From assembly GCA_031291305.1 (NCBI GenBank), contig JARLJH010000039.1, positions 1 through 64,000 on the forward strand: a stretch of 64,000 nucleotides of DNA, written 5' to 3'. Shown piece after piece: positions 52,194 to 62,396 of the stretch (its first letter is position 1; each line of letters opens with the position of its first letter). The notes below the pieces were generated by a model, which worked only from the letters and a program-made list of their open reading frames with translations, was not told where the DNA came from and did no database searches. Origin of the DNA: Rhodoferax sp. (GTDB lineage Bacteria > Pseudomonadota > Gammaproteobacteria > Burkholderiales > Burkholderiaceae_C). The position numbers and the translations under genes are program-made.

Positions 52194-55100
52194 CTAGGCC
52201 TTGACTGCTTCTTTTTTATGAGCTGCTTGCGCAAGCTCAGCAAGGGCTTGCGCCGATTTTTTTGCATGCATTTCACCCAGAGCACGTTTGTACTCATTGG
52301 GGAATACCTTGACAAATTTCTGGCGGCTGACTTCCCAGTTGTCCAACAACTCGCGCGCGCGCTTGCTGCCGGTCCAGCGGTTATGGTCTTCCAGCAACTT
52401 CCTGAGCTGGACTTCATCGGCCAGGCCCCGGTGCCAGAGCTTTTCGTTGACGCTGAGCTTCTGTTCGGCTGCGGTCAGCACCTTCTCCATCGCCACCATC
52501 GCCGTATTGCAGCGTTTGGCGAATTGGCCGTCTTCGTCGTACACATAAGCGATGCCGCCACTCATGCCTGCGGCAAAGTTACGCCCGGTCTTGCCCAGCA
52601 CAGCCACGGTACCGCCCGTCATGTACTCGCAACCGTGATCACCCGTACCTTCCACCACCGCTGTGGCACCTGACAAGCGCACAGCAAAGCGCTCACCGGC
52701 CACACCGCTGAAATAGGCTTCACCACTGGTGGCACCAAACATCACGGTGTTGCCAACGATGGTGTTTTTGGTGGCCTCGCCACGGAAATCAATGCTTGGT
52801 CGAACCACCACGCGACCGCCACTGAGGCCTTTGCCGGTGTAATCGTTGGCGTCGCCGATCAGGTAAAGCGTGATGCCACGACACAGGAATGCGCCAAATG
52901 ACTGGCCACCTGTACCTTCAAGCTGGATACGGATGGAGTCATCCGGCAGGCCCTCAGGGTGGACTCGCGTGACAGCGCCCGACAGCATGGCCCCCACAGA
53001 GCGGTTGACGTTGCGTGCCACCTCGATGAACTGCACACGCTCCCCCTTGTCAATGGCCAGTCGGGACTTGGCGATGAGCACGTTATCCAGCGCTTTCTCC
53101 AGACCGTGTTCCTGGTTTTCAATGTGAAACTTAGGAACGTCCGCCGCTACATTAGGCATAGCAAACAATCGGCTGAAATCCAGGCCGCTGGCCTTCCAAT
53201 GCTGAAGACCCGAACGCATGTCGAGCAAATCGGCGCGACCAATCAGGTCGTCAAACTTGCGGATACCCAGTTGTGCCATGATCTGACGCGCTTCTTCAGC
53301 AATGAAGAAGAAATAGTTCACCACATGCTCGGGTTTACCCGAAAACTTCTGCCGCAGCACCGGGTCTTGTGTCGCCACGCCCACCGGGCAGGTGTTGAGA
53401 TGGCACTTGCGCATCATGATGCAACCTTCCACCACCAACGGTGCGGTGGCGAAGCCAAACTCGTCTGCGCCCAGCAACGCGCCAATGACCACGTCGCGGC
53501 CTGTTTTCATCTGTCCGTCGGCCTGCACACGAATACGGCTACGCAGGCGGTTCAACACCAGCGTTTGCTGGGTTTCGGCCAGCCCGATTTCCCAGGGACT
53601 ACCGCAATGCTTGATGGACGACCAGGGCGAGGCACCCGTGCCACCATCGTGTCCAGCAATCACCACATGGTCCGCCTTGCACTTGGCCACACCGGCAGCA
53701 ATCGTGCCGACACCAATCTCGGACACCAGCTTGACGGAAATCGAGCTTTGTGGTGCCACGTTTTTCAGGTCGTGAATCAACTGCGCCAGATCTTCAATCG
53801 AGTAGATGTCGTGGTGCGGCGGCGGCGAAATCAGGCCCACACCGGGCACCGAGTAGCGCAGCTTGCCGATGTAGTCCGACACCTTACCCCCAGGCAATTG
53901 ACCGCCCTCTCCCGGCTTGGCGCCCTGGGCCATCTTGATCTGAATCTGGTCCGAGCTGGTCAGGTATTCGGCGGTGACGCCAAAACGCCCAGAGGCGACC
54001 TGCTTGATGCGGCTGCGCAAGGAATCCCCGTCTTGTAACGGCATGTCTACCTCAACCACATCGGCACCAATCACGCTCTTCAGCGTGTCGCCGAGTTTGA
54101 TCGGGATGCCTTTGAGTTCATTGCGGTAACGCGCCGGGTCTTCGCCACCCTCGCCCGTATTGCTCTTGCCGCCGATGCGGTTCATGGCCACGGCCAGCGT
54201 GGCGTGCGCCTCGGTTGAAATCGAACCCAGCGACATAGCGCCGGTGGCAAAGCGCTTGACGATTTCTTTGGCGCTTTCGACCTCGTCAATCGGAATCGCC
54301 TTGGCTGGATCGATCTTGAACTCGAACAGGCCGCGCAGCGTCATGTGGCGCTTGCTCTGGTCGTTGACGATTTCTGCGTATTCCTTGTAAGTGTTCCAGT
54401 TGTTGGCGCGGGTGCTGTGTTGCAGCTTGGCAATCGCGTCAGGCGTCCACATGTGCTCTTCGCCACGGGTTCGCCAGGCGTATTCGCCTCCAGCGTCAAG
54501 CCGGTTGGCCAACACTGGCGCCGAACCGTATGCCGCGTTGTGGCGTCGAATCGCTTCTTCGGCAATCCCGAAAACGCTGATACCTTCGACCCGGCTAGGC
54601 GTGCCGGTAAAGTACTTCTCCACAACGGCGCTGGACAGACCAATCGCCTCAAACAGCTGTGCGCCGCAGTAGCTCATGTAGGTGGACACGCCCATCTTGG
54701 ACATGATCTTGGACAAGCCCTTGCCCACCGCCTTGACGTAGTTGTAGATGGCTTTGTCCGCGTTCAGCTCGCCAGGCAAGTCTTTGCAGATACTTGCCAG
54801 GGTTTCCATTGCCAGATAGGGGTGAACCGCCTCAGCACCGTAACCTGCCAGCACACCGAAATGATGCACCTCGCGGGCTGAGCCGGTTTCCACCACCAAA
54901 CCAGCCATGGTCCGCAAGCCCTCACGCACCAGATGCTGATGAATGGCAGACAGGGCCAGCACGGCTGGTATGGCCACCTGGGCGGCAGTCATGCCGCGGT
55001 CACTGATGATCAGAATGTTGTGACCACCCTTGATGGCATCCACGGCTTCGGCGCACAGCGACGCGAGCTTGGCCTCAACACCTTCGCGACCCCAGGCCAG

Positions 55101-56924
55101 CGGGTAGGTGATGTCCAGCGTGTAGCTGCGGAATTTGCCCTGTGTGTGCTTAGCGATGTCGCGCAACTTGGCCATGTCGGCAAAATCCAACACCGGCTGG
55201 CTCACTTCGAGGCGCAGCGGCGGGTTGACCTGATTGATGTCCAGCAGGTTGGGTTTGGGGCCGATGAAAGACACCAGACTCATCACAATGGCCTCGCGGA
55301 TCGGGTCGATCGGCGGATTGGTCACCTGGGCAAACAACTGCTTGAAATAGTTGTACAGCGGCTTGTTGCGATCCGACAGCACCGCCAGCGGACTGTCGTT
55401 CCCCATCGAACCAATGGCTTCCTCACCGCTGGCGGCCATGGGCGCTATCAGGAACTTGATGTCTTCCTGAGTGAAGCCAAAGGCTTGCTGACGGTCCAAC
55501 AGTGTGCCTTCAGATTCGGCGGCATTGGCGGGCTCACCCCCTCCAGCCACATCACTGAGGCGAATGCGCAGGTTCTCAATCCATTGCTTGTACGGTTTGG
55601 CGTTGGCCAGGCTGGCTTTGAGTTCATCGTCGTCCACCATGCGCCCTTGCTCCAGGTCGATCATGAACATCTTGCCGGGCTGCAGGCGCCACTTGCGAAC
55701 GATTTTGTTTTCCGGAAATGGCAGCACGCCGGACTCGGAAGCCATGACGACCAGATCATCGTCGGTGATGCAGTAACGCGAGGGCCGCAAACCGTTGCGA
55801 TCCAGCGTAGCGCCAATCTGGCGACCATCGGTGAACACAATGCTGGCCGGACCATCCCACGGCTCCAGCATGGCGGCATGGTATTCGTAGAACGCGCGGC
55901 GACGCTCGTCCATCATGGTGTGCTGCTCCCACGGCTCGGGGATCATCATCATCACCGCCTGGCTGATGGGGTAGCCTGCCATGGTCAGCAGCTCCAGGCA
56001 GTTGTCAAAAGTCGCTGTATCGGACTGGCTGGCAAAACTGATGGGGTAAAGCTTTTTCAGGTCATCGCCAAGCACGGGCGAGGACATCACGCCTTCGCGT
56101 GCCTTCATCCAGTTGTAGTTGCCCTTGACAGTGTTGATTTCACCGTTGTGCGCCACATAGCGGTAAGGGTGTGCCAGTGGCCATTCGGGGAAAGTGTTGG
56201 TTGAGAATCGCTGGTGCACCAAACCCAGAGCAGAGACGCAACGTGGATCGCGCAAATCCAGGTAGTAGGTGCCGACTTGATCCGCCAGCAACAAGCCCTT
56301 GTAAATGACGGTGCGGCTGCTCATGCTGGGCACGTAGTATTCTTTGCTGTGCTTGAGCTTGAGCGCTTGAATATGGGCGCTGGCGGTCTTGCGAATCACA
56401 TACAGCTTGCGTTCCAACGCATCCTGCACGATCACATCGTTGCCGCGGCCAATAAATATCTGACGCAGGATAGGTTCTTTCTTGCGAACATTGGGCGACA
56501 TCGGCATGTCGCGGTCCACCGGCACATCACGCCAGCCCAGCAACACTTGGCCTTCTGCCTTGACAGCACGTTCCAGCTCCTGGCAGCAAGCCAGTCGCGA
56601 GGCATGTTCCTTGGGGAGAAACACCATGCCCACGCCATATTCGCCAGGTGGCGGCAAGGTCACACCTTGGGCGGCCATCTCTTCGCGATATAAGGTATCA
56701 GGCAGCTGGATCAAAATGCCCGCGCCGTCGCCCATCAGCTTGTCAGCACCAACCGCACCCCGGTGATCGAGGTTCTCAAGAATCTTCAAAGCATTTTGAA
56801 CAATCTCATGCGACTTGACACCCTTGATATGGGCGACAAAACCAACGCCGCAAGCATCATGCTCTGCAGCAGAAGAATACAAACCCTGGTCCTGAAGATG
56901 CGAAATCTCAGCTGGCGTCGTCAT
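52194..56924 (-). CDS. gltB: Glutamate synthase (NADPH) large subunit
   Basis: GltB makes two glutamates from glutamine and 2-oxoglutarate. The 1576-residue protein has a short propeptide before the nucleophile Cys in [16 protein letters not shown] class II glutamine amidotransferase domain and a central domain follow. The FMN-binding synthase domain has [11 protein letters not shown] and the [3Fe-4S] Cys pattern [21 protein letters not shown]-terminal beta-helix (GXGXG-rich) region ends the protein. Length and order fit the standard alpha subunit. It precedes gltD. The region upstream (56925-57107) holds repeats and the RAYT 3' end. Confidence 0.98.
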   Translation of the reverse strand: MTTPAEISHLQDQGLYSSAAEHDACGVGFVAHIKGVKSHEIVQNALKILENLDHRGAVGADKLMGDGAGILIQLPDTLYREEMAAQGVTLPPPGEYGVGMVFLPKEHASRLACCQELERAVKAEGQVLLGWRDVPVDRDMPMSPNVRKKEPILRQIFIGRGNDVIVQDALERKLYVIRKTASAHIQALKLKHSKEYYVPSMSSRTVIYKGLLLADQVGTYYLDLRDPRCVSALGLVHQRFSTNTFPEWPLAHPYRYVAHNGEINTVKGNYNWMKAREGVMSSPVLGDDLKKLYPISFASQSDTATFDNCLELLTMAGYPISQAVMMMIPEPWEQHTMMDERRRAFYEYHAAMLEPWDGPASIVFTDGRQIGATLDRNGLRPSRYCITDDDLVVMASESGVLPFPENKIVRKWRLQPGKMFMIDLEQGRMVDDDELKASLANAKPYKQWIENLRIRLSDVAGGGEPANAAESEGTLLDRQQAFGFTQEDIKFLIAPMAASGEEAIGSMGNDSPLAVLSDRNKPLYNYFKQLFAQVTNPPIDPIREAIVMSLVSFIGPKPNLLDINQVNPPLRLEVSQPVLDFADMAKLRDIAKHTQGKFRSYTLDITYPLAWGREGVEAKLASLCAEAVDAIKGGHNILIISDRGMTAAQVAIPAVLALSAIHQHLVREGLRTMAGLVVETGSAREVHHFGVLAGYGAEAVHPYLAMETLASICKDLPGELNADKAIYNYVKAVGKGLSKIMSKMGVSTYMSYCGAQLFEAIGLSSAVVEKYFTGTPSRVEGISVFGIAEEAIRRHNAAYGSAPVLANRLDAGGEYAWRTRGEEHMWTPDAIAKLQHSTRANNWNTYKEYAEIVNDQSKRHMTLRGLFEFKIDPAKAIPIDEVESAKEIVKRFATGAMSLGSISTEAHATLAVAMNRIGGKSNTGEGGEDPARYRNELKGIPIKLGDTLKSVIGADVVEVDMPLQDGDSLRSRIKQVASGRFGVTAEYLTSSDQIQIKMAQGAKPGEGGQLPGGKVSDYIGKLRYSVPGVGLISPPPHHDIYSIEDLAQLIHDLKNVAPQSSISVKLVSEIGVGTIAAGVAKCKADHVVIAGHDGGTGASPWSSIKHCGSPWEIGLAETQQTLVLNRLRSRIRVQADGQMKTGRDVVIGALLGADEFGFATAPLVVEGCIMMRKCHLNTCPVGVATQDPVLRQKFSGKPEHVVNYFFFIAEEARQIMAQLGIRKFDDLIGRADLLDMRSGLQHWKASGLDFSRLFAMPNVAADVPKFHIENQEHGLEKALDNVLIAKSRLAIDKGERVQFIEVARNVNRSVGAMLSGAVTRVHPEGLPDDSIRIQLEGTGGQSFGAFLCRGITLYLIGDANDYTGKGLSGGRVVVRPSIDFRGEATKNTIVGNTVMFGATSGEAYFSGVAGERFAVRLSGATAVVEGTGDHGCEYMTGGTVAVLGKTGRNFAAGMSGGIAYVYDEDGQFAKRCNTAMVAMEKVLTAAEQKLSVNEKLWHRGLADEVQLRKLLEDHNRWTGSKRARELLDNWEVSRQKFVKVFPNEYKRALGEMHAKKSAQALAELAQAAHKKEAVKA

Positions 56925-56988
56925 GGGCGCGCTCCTAAAAATGTCGAAAGAAGTGAACTTTACCGCATTGCAACATCAATGCCAAGAT

Positions 56989-57017
56989 AATTAATTGGGG
57001 TCAGAATCCAATTAATT
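56989..57017. repeat. 10-bp inverted repeat and AATTGGGG motif beside RAYT gene
   Basis: AATTAATTGG (56989-56998) and CCAATTAATT (57008-57017) are exact complements around GGTCAGAAT. A second AATTGGGGACAC occurs at about 57041-57052, giving a pair of AATTGGGG direct repeats. Such AATTGGGGTCAGA sequences are familiar flanks of REP-associated transposase genes. No gene lies here, and the gltB promoter must be in this region. Confidence 0.65.
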
Positions 57018-57061
57018 GAATATGTCACTGATTCACATTAAATTGGGGACACAACATTAAA

Positions 57062-57106
57062 GATAGCTATAACCCCTTTATACACAAGGGCTAGACAGCA
57101 ATTTTC
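57062..57106 (+). repeat. Dispersed hairpin repeat, copy 9, beside RAYT gene
   Basis: GATAGCTATAACCCCTTTAT and ACACAAGGGCTAGACAGC match the consensus. CCCCTTTATACACAAGGG can form a hairpin. It ends one base before the RAYT stop codon. Confidence 0.8.
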
Positions 57107-57107
57107 T

Positions 57108-57803
57108 TTACAAAATACCGACCGACAAAGGTCGCCCTGCGCTGACTTTCGCCAACCGGCGCTGCGTTCCTTTTTGTAAATCTGCGACAAAGGCAGGCTC
57201 GCCTAAAGCCCACCCATGCAGCGCTGACTCAGTGAGTGCAGCCAGTTGCACCGGGTTGATGCCCGCTCGCACCATTTCAGCATAGGCCGCTTCGCGCGCA
57301 AACGGCGTGTTACCCAGCGCCCAAAACAAAGCGTGCGGTTTGACCAGACGATCCACGTTGAGGCCCAGATAGTGCCGGTGGCTGGACCAGGGGTAGTCCT
57401 GCGCTTGTGAGACCAGGCCCGCGCGCACGGGATTCAGGTCGATGTAGGCCATGCAGGCCAGAAGATAGCGATCCGTCTGGATCACGGTGGATTTGTAGCG
57501 CCCCTCCCACAGGGTACCGGTGCGCTGCTGTGTCCGGTTGAAGTAGCGCACATAGCTACGCCCCACAGCCTGCATCATTTTGGACAGACCGTCCGCTATC
57601 TGGGGTGTGGCCAAGATGTGAAAGTGGTTGCTCATCAACACATAGGCATGAACATGCACTTCAAACTTATTGGCGTTCTCCCTGAGCAGATCCAGCAAAA
57701 ACTGGTAGTCCGCCGGTGTCGCAAAAATCGCCTGGCGGTTATTGCCCCGCTGGATGATGTGATGCGGATAGCCGGGCAGAGTCAGGCGAGGCAATCGTGC
57801 CAT
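57108..57803 (-). CDS. REP-associated tyrosine transposase (RAYT, Y1/HUH type)
   Basis: The 231-residue protein belongs to the Y1_Tnp/RAYT family of single-domain HUH transposases, which mobilise or maintain REP repeats. It starts MARLPRLTLPGYPHHIIQRGNNRQ, with the HUH metal-binding pair in MSNHFHILATP and the catalytic Tyr in MAYIDLNPVRAGLV. Between them lie RTGTLWEGRYKSTVIQTDRYL and the downstream YPWSSHRHYLG. All catalytic residues appear intact. There is no inverted-repeat IS structure around it, as expected for domesticated RAYTs. A dispersed hairpin repeat and AATTGGGG repeats lie at its 3' end, so it may act on one of these. Confidence 0.92.
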   Translation of the reverse strand: MARLPRLTLPGYPHHIIQRGNNRQAIFATPADYQFLLDLLRENANKFEVHVHAYVLMSNHFHILATPQIADGLSKMMQAVGRSYVRYFNRTQQRTGTLWEGRYKSTVIQTDRYLLACMAYIDLNPVRAGLVSQAQDYPWSSHRHYLGLNVDRLVKPHALFWALGNTPFAREAAYAEMVRAGINPVQLAALTESALHGWALGEPAFVADLQKGTQRRLAKVSAGRPLSVGIL

Positions 57804-57830
57804 AACGCAACGCGCAAAAGACTTCTTCGC

Positions 57831-58298
57831 TTATCGCGGAGCCCTGGTGACGCGCACCTTGCCGCCGGTGGTGACGATGAGCACCGCATCGCCTGGCACC
57901 AGGGTCTCGCTGCCCTTGGCTTGAATGATGGCCCGACGCTCACCGCCTTTGAGCTGAACCAACAACTCGTTGGCTTCTTCACGGGTGCTCATGCGCTCGA
58001 TGGCATTGCCCGCCACAGCCCCTGCAGCACCGACGAGCAAACCGATGACATTGCTCTCTGCATTGGAGCCGCCGCGCGTGGCACCTGCCACCGCGCCAGT
58101 GACGCCGCCAACCGTCGCACCAATGCCACTTTGACTGCCATCGATCGTCACGGTGCGAATTGATAACAAGACACCGTCCTGCACCTGCGCCATGCGCTGT
58201 GCATCACCGCGCTGCACGACATCCGGGCTGCTGGTGGCGCACGCACCCAAGGCCAATACCAACGCCACTGACAAACTCATCCTCATGAAACCACTCAT
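57831..58298 (-). CDS. SlyB/Pcp-like glycine-zipper outer-membrane lipoprotein
   Basis: The 155-residue protein has a lipoprotein signal with lipobox LALGAC (Cys near residue 20). A Gly-rich glycine-zipper membrane segment follows (IGATVGGVTGAVAGATRGG and VIGLLVGAAGAVAGNAIER), then a C-terminal domain with GDAVLIVTTGGKVRV. This layout is that of the SlyB/17-kDa surface antigen family. GGGAG sits a few bases before the ATG at 58298. The exact role of SlyB-type proteins is not settled; envelope stability and PhoPQ stress have been linked to them. Confidence 0.9.
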   Translation of the reverse strand: MSGFMRMSLSVALVLALGACATSSPDVVQRGDAQRMAQVQDGVLLSIRTVTIDGSQSGIGATVGGVTGAVAGATRGGSNAESNVIGLLVGAAGAVAGNAIERMSTREEANELLVQLKGGERRAIIQAKGSETLVPGDAVLIVTTGGKVRVTRAPR

Positions 58299-58334
58299 GG
58301 TTATCTCCCAAAAAACAATACGGAAATCTAAATG

Positions 58335-59351
58335 CTACGCCTCGCCCACGGCTGAGTCATTGTCTGGCAGCGATGTAAAGCGCGTATGAAGCAGGGATAA
58401 CAAGTCAAACTCGGCGAGCAAAGCGCGCAGTCGCTGGGCGCTGGCGTGCTTTGGGTGGTCGGTGTAGCGAGCAATGATGAGTTCGTTCTTCATGCTGTGC
58501 TCCCAGCCCACAAGCTCGGTGACCGTCACTTGGTAGCCGCACGCCTCCAGGTACAGACAGCGCAACACATTGGTAATCTGGCTGCCCATCTCACGCGTGT
58601 GCAACGGGTGTCGCCAAAGCTCCGACAGCGGCGTGCGTGACAGCGACAGCGCCTTGTGCTGGCTAAGCACCCGTGCAACTTCAGCCTGGCAACACGGCAC
58701 CAACACCATGACACGTGCCCGCTTTTGCAGCCCAAAAGCAATGGCATCATCAGTTGCGGTGTCGCAGGCGTGCAAGGCCGTCACCACATCGATGCGCTGC
58801 GGCAACAGTTCTGACATTGCCGACTGGGCCACGGTCAGGTTAAGAAACGACATGCGATCAAACCCAAGGCGTGCAGCCAATTCCTGCGACTTCTGCACGA
58901 GTTCGGGGCGCGACTCGATGCCATAGATATGCCCCTGGGCCCGATGCTTAAAGAACAAGTCGTAAAGAATGAACCCCAAGTAAGACTTGCCCGCCCCATG
59001 GTCAGCCAGAGCAATCCCTGCTTGCTGTACCCCGTCGGACTTGCGCACAGCAGTCGTGTGCGAATCATTCGGCTGACCCGAAAGCACGCCAGGCAGTTCC
59101 AGCAGCAGCTTTTCAATGAACTGATACAGGTGATACACCTGCTTGAGCTTGCGTCGCGAGTCCTGGTTGAGCTTGCCCTCACGGGTCAGGATGTGCAGTT
59201 CTTTGAGCAGTTCGATGGATTGCCCAGGGCGAAGCTCATCGGCCAATGGATTGACGGCGCCAGTGGCCGCCCCAGTAGGCACGCCCTGATGGGCGGCATT
59301 GCGCCGGGAGGCTTTGGTTTGGCGTGCAGTGTCAGTTTTTTGCTGGGTCAT
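58335..59351 (-). CDS. SAM-dependent methyltransferase (Methyltransf_32-like)
   Basis: The 338-residue protein has a basic, disordered N-terminus (TARQTKASRRNAAHQG), then a region with SRRKLKQVYHLYQFIEKLL. A class I methyltransferase domain follows: the SAM-binding motif is IALADHGAGKSYLGFILYDLF, the acidic residue at the end of strand 2 is in YGIESRPEL, and later segments are VVTALHACDTATDDAI and VLVPCCQAEVA. This order fits PF13679 enzymes, some of which modify RNA, but no substrate is known. I use the ATG at 59351; the upstream frame belongs to the preceding gene, whose end it overlaps by 20 bases. Confidence 0.85.
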   Translation of the reverse strand: MTQQKTDTARQTKASRRNAAHQGVPTGAATGAVNPLADELRPGQSIELLKELHILTREGKLNQDSRRKLKQVYHLYQFIEKLLLELPGVLSGQPNDSHTTAVRKSDGVQQAGIALADHGAGKSYLGFILYDLFFKHRAQGHIYGIESRPELVQKSQELAARLGFDRMSFLNLTVAQSAMSELLPQRIDVVTALHACDTATDDAIAFGLQKRARVMVLVPCCQAEVARVLSQHKALSLSRTPLSELWRHPLHTREMGSQITNVLRCLYLEACGYQVTVTELVGWEHSMKNELIIARYTDHPKHASAQRLRALLAEFDLLSLLHTRFTSLPDNDSAVGEA

Positions 59352-59943
59352 GGGCGAATGATGCCATGTCGGGCTTACCGTCTGGCGGCGCAGAGGGGCC
59401 AACCTGCAAAGCCTGCCACCCTGCCACACCCAGTGTTTTCAAGGTATGCATGTTGGTTTCAAAAATGGATTCAGGGTTGGGAAAGGCATCCACCGCACGG
59501 TCGATGCTGTCTTCGCGCAGCAGATGCAAGGTTGGGTAAGGCGACCGATTGGTGTAGTTGGTGACGTCATCTGGCTGCGTGTCAGCAAATTGGTAGTGCG
59601 GATGCAGTGAGGCAATTTGCAACACGCCATCCAGCTCCAGATCAACCAGCGCCCGATCTGCCAAATCCAGAAAATCGTTGTAATCCATGAAATCTTGCAG
59701 ACACAAAGGCGCTATCAGTAACGTAGTATCCCGCGCTTTGGCATCGCTGGCCACAAGGCCTTTTAGTTCATTCATCAGATCCAGCAGCAAGGCCTCGGGC
59801 GTGGTCGCCTGGCTGACGGCGTAATGTACCTGCCCCTTGACATGCACACTTTTGGCGAATGGACACAAATTCAGCCCGATCACGGCCCGCTCCAGCCAGG
59901 CTATCGTGTCTGCCACCACTATTTTGTCGTTCATCATGCTCAT
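59332..59943 (-). CDS. DUF1415-family protein
   Basis: A 203-residue conserved protein of unknown function (DUF1415). Typical segments are TIAWLERAVIGLNLCPFAKS at the start, LLIAPLCLQDFMDYNDFLDLAD, IASLHPHYQFADTQPDDVTNYTNRSPYP in outline, and LLREDSIDRAVDAFPNPESI. The conserved Cys-Pro-Phe and HPxYxF segments suggest a metal or substrate site, but no activity is known to me. It has no signal peptide or membrane helix. Its 3' end overlaps the start of the methyltransferase gene by 20 bases. Confidence 0.92.
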   Translation of the reverse strand: MSMMNDKIVVADTIAWLERAVIGLNLCPFAKSVHVKGQVHYAVSQATTPEALLLDLMNELKGLVASDAKARDTTLLIAPLCLQDFMDYNDFLDLADRALVDLELDGVLQIASLHPHYQFADTQPDDVTNYTNRSPYPTLHLLREDSIDRAVDAFPNPESIFETNMHTLKTLGVAGWQALQVGPSAPPDGKPDMASFAHDPAKN

Positions 59944-60031
59944 TGACTCCGTTGGATAAAACCATAGTGATGTGATGCGGCAAGCACGGTGGCCCTCCTA
60001 CCGCTCGGCACATCAACCCATTGCGTGGCGT

Positions 60032-61228
60032 TCATGACAGCAGCCGCTGGCCGGTCAGGCGCTCATGCTCCCGCAGGGCAAAGCGGTCTGTCATGCCGGC
60101 AATGTAATCAGCCACGATACGCGCTACGCGAGTCTGAGCGTCATCATCCAGGTCGGGTCGGGATTCGTGTGCCAGACGAATGCGATTTTGGTACCGCTGC
60201 GGCAACTCGTCGGGCGCGCAGATGAAGGCCGAAAACAGATCCTTGACCACCACCTGCGCTTGGCCTGTGATATGCGCCACCTGTGGGTGTCGATACAGAT
60301 GCTGCAACAAAAACGCCTTCAAGGCCTTGGATTGCTCACGCATGACTGGCCCAAATTGCACCAGCGGCGGCAGACTACGCACCGCCTGCACATTCGCAGG
60401 TTGTGCGGCGTCAAGCGCTACCTGGGTCGCGGCAATCACGTCGTACACCTGGCTGCTCAGCATGCGCCGAATCGACTCGTACAGCAAGCGACGCCCCTGA
60501 TCCTTGCTACCCAGATGCGGATGCTCGGCCAATGTTTGAACTTGAAACTGGTTATACAAAGCGACCTCGTGCAATTGGTCCGGCGTCAACAGGCCCGAGC
60601 GCACGCCATCGTCAATGTCGTGGGCGTTGTAGGCGATTTCGTCGGCCAGATTGCACAATTGCGCCTCCAGGCTGGGCTGCTGATGATCCAGAAAACGTCG
60701 ACCGACACCACCGGGCTCAGCCAGCTCCAGTAGCTGTGCCTGTGGTCGTGGACAGTGCTTGAGGATGCCTTCGCGGGTTTCAAAAGTCAGGTTCAGACCA
60801 TCAAACTCAGGGTAACGCTCCTCCAGGTGATCAACCACCCGCAAGCTTTGCAGGTTGTGCTCAAAGCCACCAAATGCTGCCATGCAGCCATTGAGTGCAT
60901 CCTGCCCGGCATGCCCAAAAGGCGTATGGCCCACATCATGCGCCAGCGCGATGGCTTCGACCAGATCCTCGTTAAGCCCGAGCGAGCGCGCAATGGAGCG
61001 CCCCAGTTGTGCCACTTCGAGCGAGTGCGTCAAGCGTGTGCGAAACAGGTCGCCTTCGTGATTCAGAAACACCTGGGTCTTGTACACGAGCCGACGAAAC
61101 GCCGAGCTGTGGACAATGCGGTCACGATCGCGCTGGTACTCTGTGCGGGTCGGCGCTGGGGCTTGGGCAAAGCGCCTGCCACGCGACTGTCCAGGATCAC
61201 AGGCATACGGCGCCAGCAAAGTATTCAT
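60032..61228 (-). CDS. dGTPase-like HD-domain triphosphohydrolase
   Basis: The 398-residue protein is of the deoxyguanosinetriphosphate triphosphohydrolase-like family. HD metal-binding residues are seen in RLTHSLEVAQLG, the double HD motif LAHDVGHTPFGHAG and the Asp in LADEIAYNAHDIDDG. The start MNTLLAPYACDPGQSRGR is followed by RTEYQRDRDRIVHSSAFRRL, typical of the family. These enzymes remove triphosphate from dNTPs and can affect DNA repair and phage sensitivity. It is the last gene after aroK-aroB in the direction of transcription, separated by a repeat. Proteobacterial genomes commonly show aroK-aroB-dgt order. Confidence 0.93.
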   Translation of the reverse strand: MNTLLAPYACDPGQSRGRRFAQAPAPTRTEYQRDRDRIVHSSAFRRLVYKTQVFLNHEGDLFRTRLTHSLEVAQLGRSIARSLGLNEDLVEAIALAHDVGHTPFGHAGQDALNGCMAAFGGFEHNLQSLRVVDHLEERYPEFDGLNLTFETREGILKHCPRPQAQLLELAEPGGVGRRFLDHQQPSLEAQLCNLADEIAYNAHDIDDGVRSGLLTPDQLHEVALYNQFQVQTLAEHPHLGSKDQGRRLLYESIRRMLSSQVYDVIAATQVALDAAQPANVQAVRSLPPLVQFGPVMREQSKALKAFLLQHLYRHPQVAHITGQAQVVVKDLFSAFICAPDELPQRYQNRIRLAHESRPDLDDDAQTRVARIVADYIAGMTDRFALREHERLTGQRLLS

Positions 61229-61232
61229 ATAA

Positions 61233-61277
61233 GAAATAAGCCTCTAGCCCCCGTCAATAAAGAGCTAGCAGCTATCT
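61233..61277 (-). repeat. Dispersed hairpin repeat, copy 10, between aroB and dGTPase gene
   Basis: On the minus strand GATAGCTGCTAGCTCTTTAT and TGACGGGGGCTAGAGGCTTATTT follow the consensus. CTAGC(C)...GCTAG pairing remains, while the inner CCCTT/AAGGG pairing is lost. It fills most of the 61-base gap. Confidence 0.78.
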
Positions 61278-61289
61278 TTTCAGTAATAT

Positions 61290-62396
61290 CTATACACAGC
61301 AAGCGTCAATCACCTGGCGCACGACCGCGTCCGGCGCACTGCGCACGCAGGCAGACCCTGGCTTATCAATCAGCACAAACTTGATCTCGCCGGCTTCGGC
61401 CTTTTTGTCCACGCGCATCAATTCGAGGTAGCGCCCAGCGTTATCGGCACCGGGCAACACCGGCGCCTTCACGGGCAAACCAGCCTTGGAAACCAAAGCT
61501 GTCAGGCGGTGCACAAAAAATGCATCCACCAACCCCAACCGGGCCGACAACTGCGCGGCCATGACCATGCCACAGCCCACTGCCTCGCCATGCAGCCAAA
61601 CGCCAAAGCCCAAACCGGCTTCAATGGCGTGTCCAAAAGTATGCCCAAAGTTCAAGATCGCCCGCAAGCCGGATTCACGCTCGTCCTGCCCCACCACCCA
61701 AGCCTTGATCTCGCAACTGCGCTTGACGATGTAGGCAAGCGCCGAAGGCTCGCGGGCCAAAATCGCGTCAAGATTGGCCTCGATCCAGGACAGAAAATCC
61801 ATATCGGCAATCGGCCCGTATTTGATGACCTCCGCCAGACCCGCGCTGAGTTCGCGTTGCGGCAAGGTGTTCAGCGTATCCAGATCGCACACCACTTTGA
61901 GCGGCTGATAAAACGCGCCAATCATGTTTTTACCCAACGGGTGATTGATCGCCGTCTTGCCGCCCACCGACGAATCCACCTGCGCCAGCAACGTCGTCGG
62001 CACCTGCACAAATGGCACGCCACGCATGTAACTTGCGGCGGCAAAGCCGGTCATATCACCCACCACCCCGCCGCCCAACGCAAACAGCGTGGTTTTGCGG
62101 TCGCAACCATGGCCAAGCAGCGCATCAAAGACAAGGTTCAGGCTCTCCCAGGTCTTGAACGCCTCGCCGTCGGGCAGCACCACGGTATGCACCTGAGCGT
62201 ATTGCGGTGCCAGCGCCTTTTCCAGCCGTTCCGCATACAACGGCCCCACGGTGGTATTGGTCACAATCAGCGCGGCACCCGCCTTGGGCAATTGCGTGTA
62301 ACTCAAGGGGTTATCGAAGAGTGAGCCCCGTATGGCAATGTGGTAACTGCGGTCCGCCAGTTCAATGGCAACGGTTTGAAGGTCTGAAGCTTTCAT
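61290..62396 (-). CDS. aroB: 3-dehydroquinate synthase
   Basis: AroB converts DAHP to 3-dehydroquinate in the shikimate pathway, using NAD and a divalent metal. The 368-residue protein has the NAD-binding [19 protein letters not shown]. It also has [30 protein letters not shown] in outline, and metal ligands in [14 protein letters not shown] and [11 protein letters not shown]. The ATG overlaps the aroK stop as ATGA, the usual aroKB coupling. The gene is complete. Confidence 0.97.
   Translation of the reverse strand: MKASDLQTVAIELADRSYHIAIRGSLFDNPLSYTQLPKAGAALIVTNTTVGPLYAERLEKALAPQYAQVHTVVLPDGEAFKTWESLNLVFDALLGHGCDRKTTLFALGGGVVGDMTGFAAASYMRGVPFVQVPTTLLAQVDSSVGGKTAINHPLGKNMIGAFYQPLKVVCDLDTLNTLPQRELSAGLAEVIKYGPIADMDFLSWIEANLDAILAREPSALAYIVKRSCEIKAWVVGQDERESGLRAILNFGHTFGHAIEAGLGFGVWLHGEAVGCGMVMAAQLSARLGLVDAFFVHRLTALVSKAGLPVKAPVLPGADNAGRYLELMRVDKKAEAGEIKFVLIDKPGSACVRSAPDAVVRQVIDACCV

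Noticed and set aside
54933-56204. Plus-strand open frame of 423 codons opposite gltB
   Set aside because: The conserved glutamate synthase sequence on the other strand explains it. The translated sequence has no domain-like pattern.
10551-61277. CRISPR array
   Set aside because: The hairpin repeats are thousands of bases apart in both orientations with variable sequence, there are no regular spacers, and no cas gene is present.
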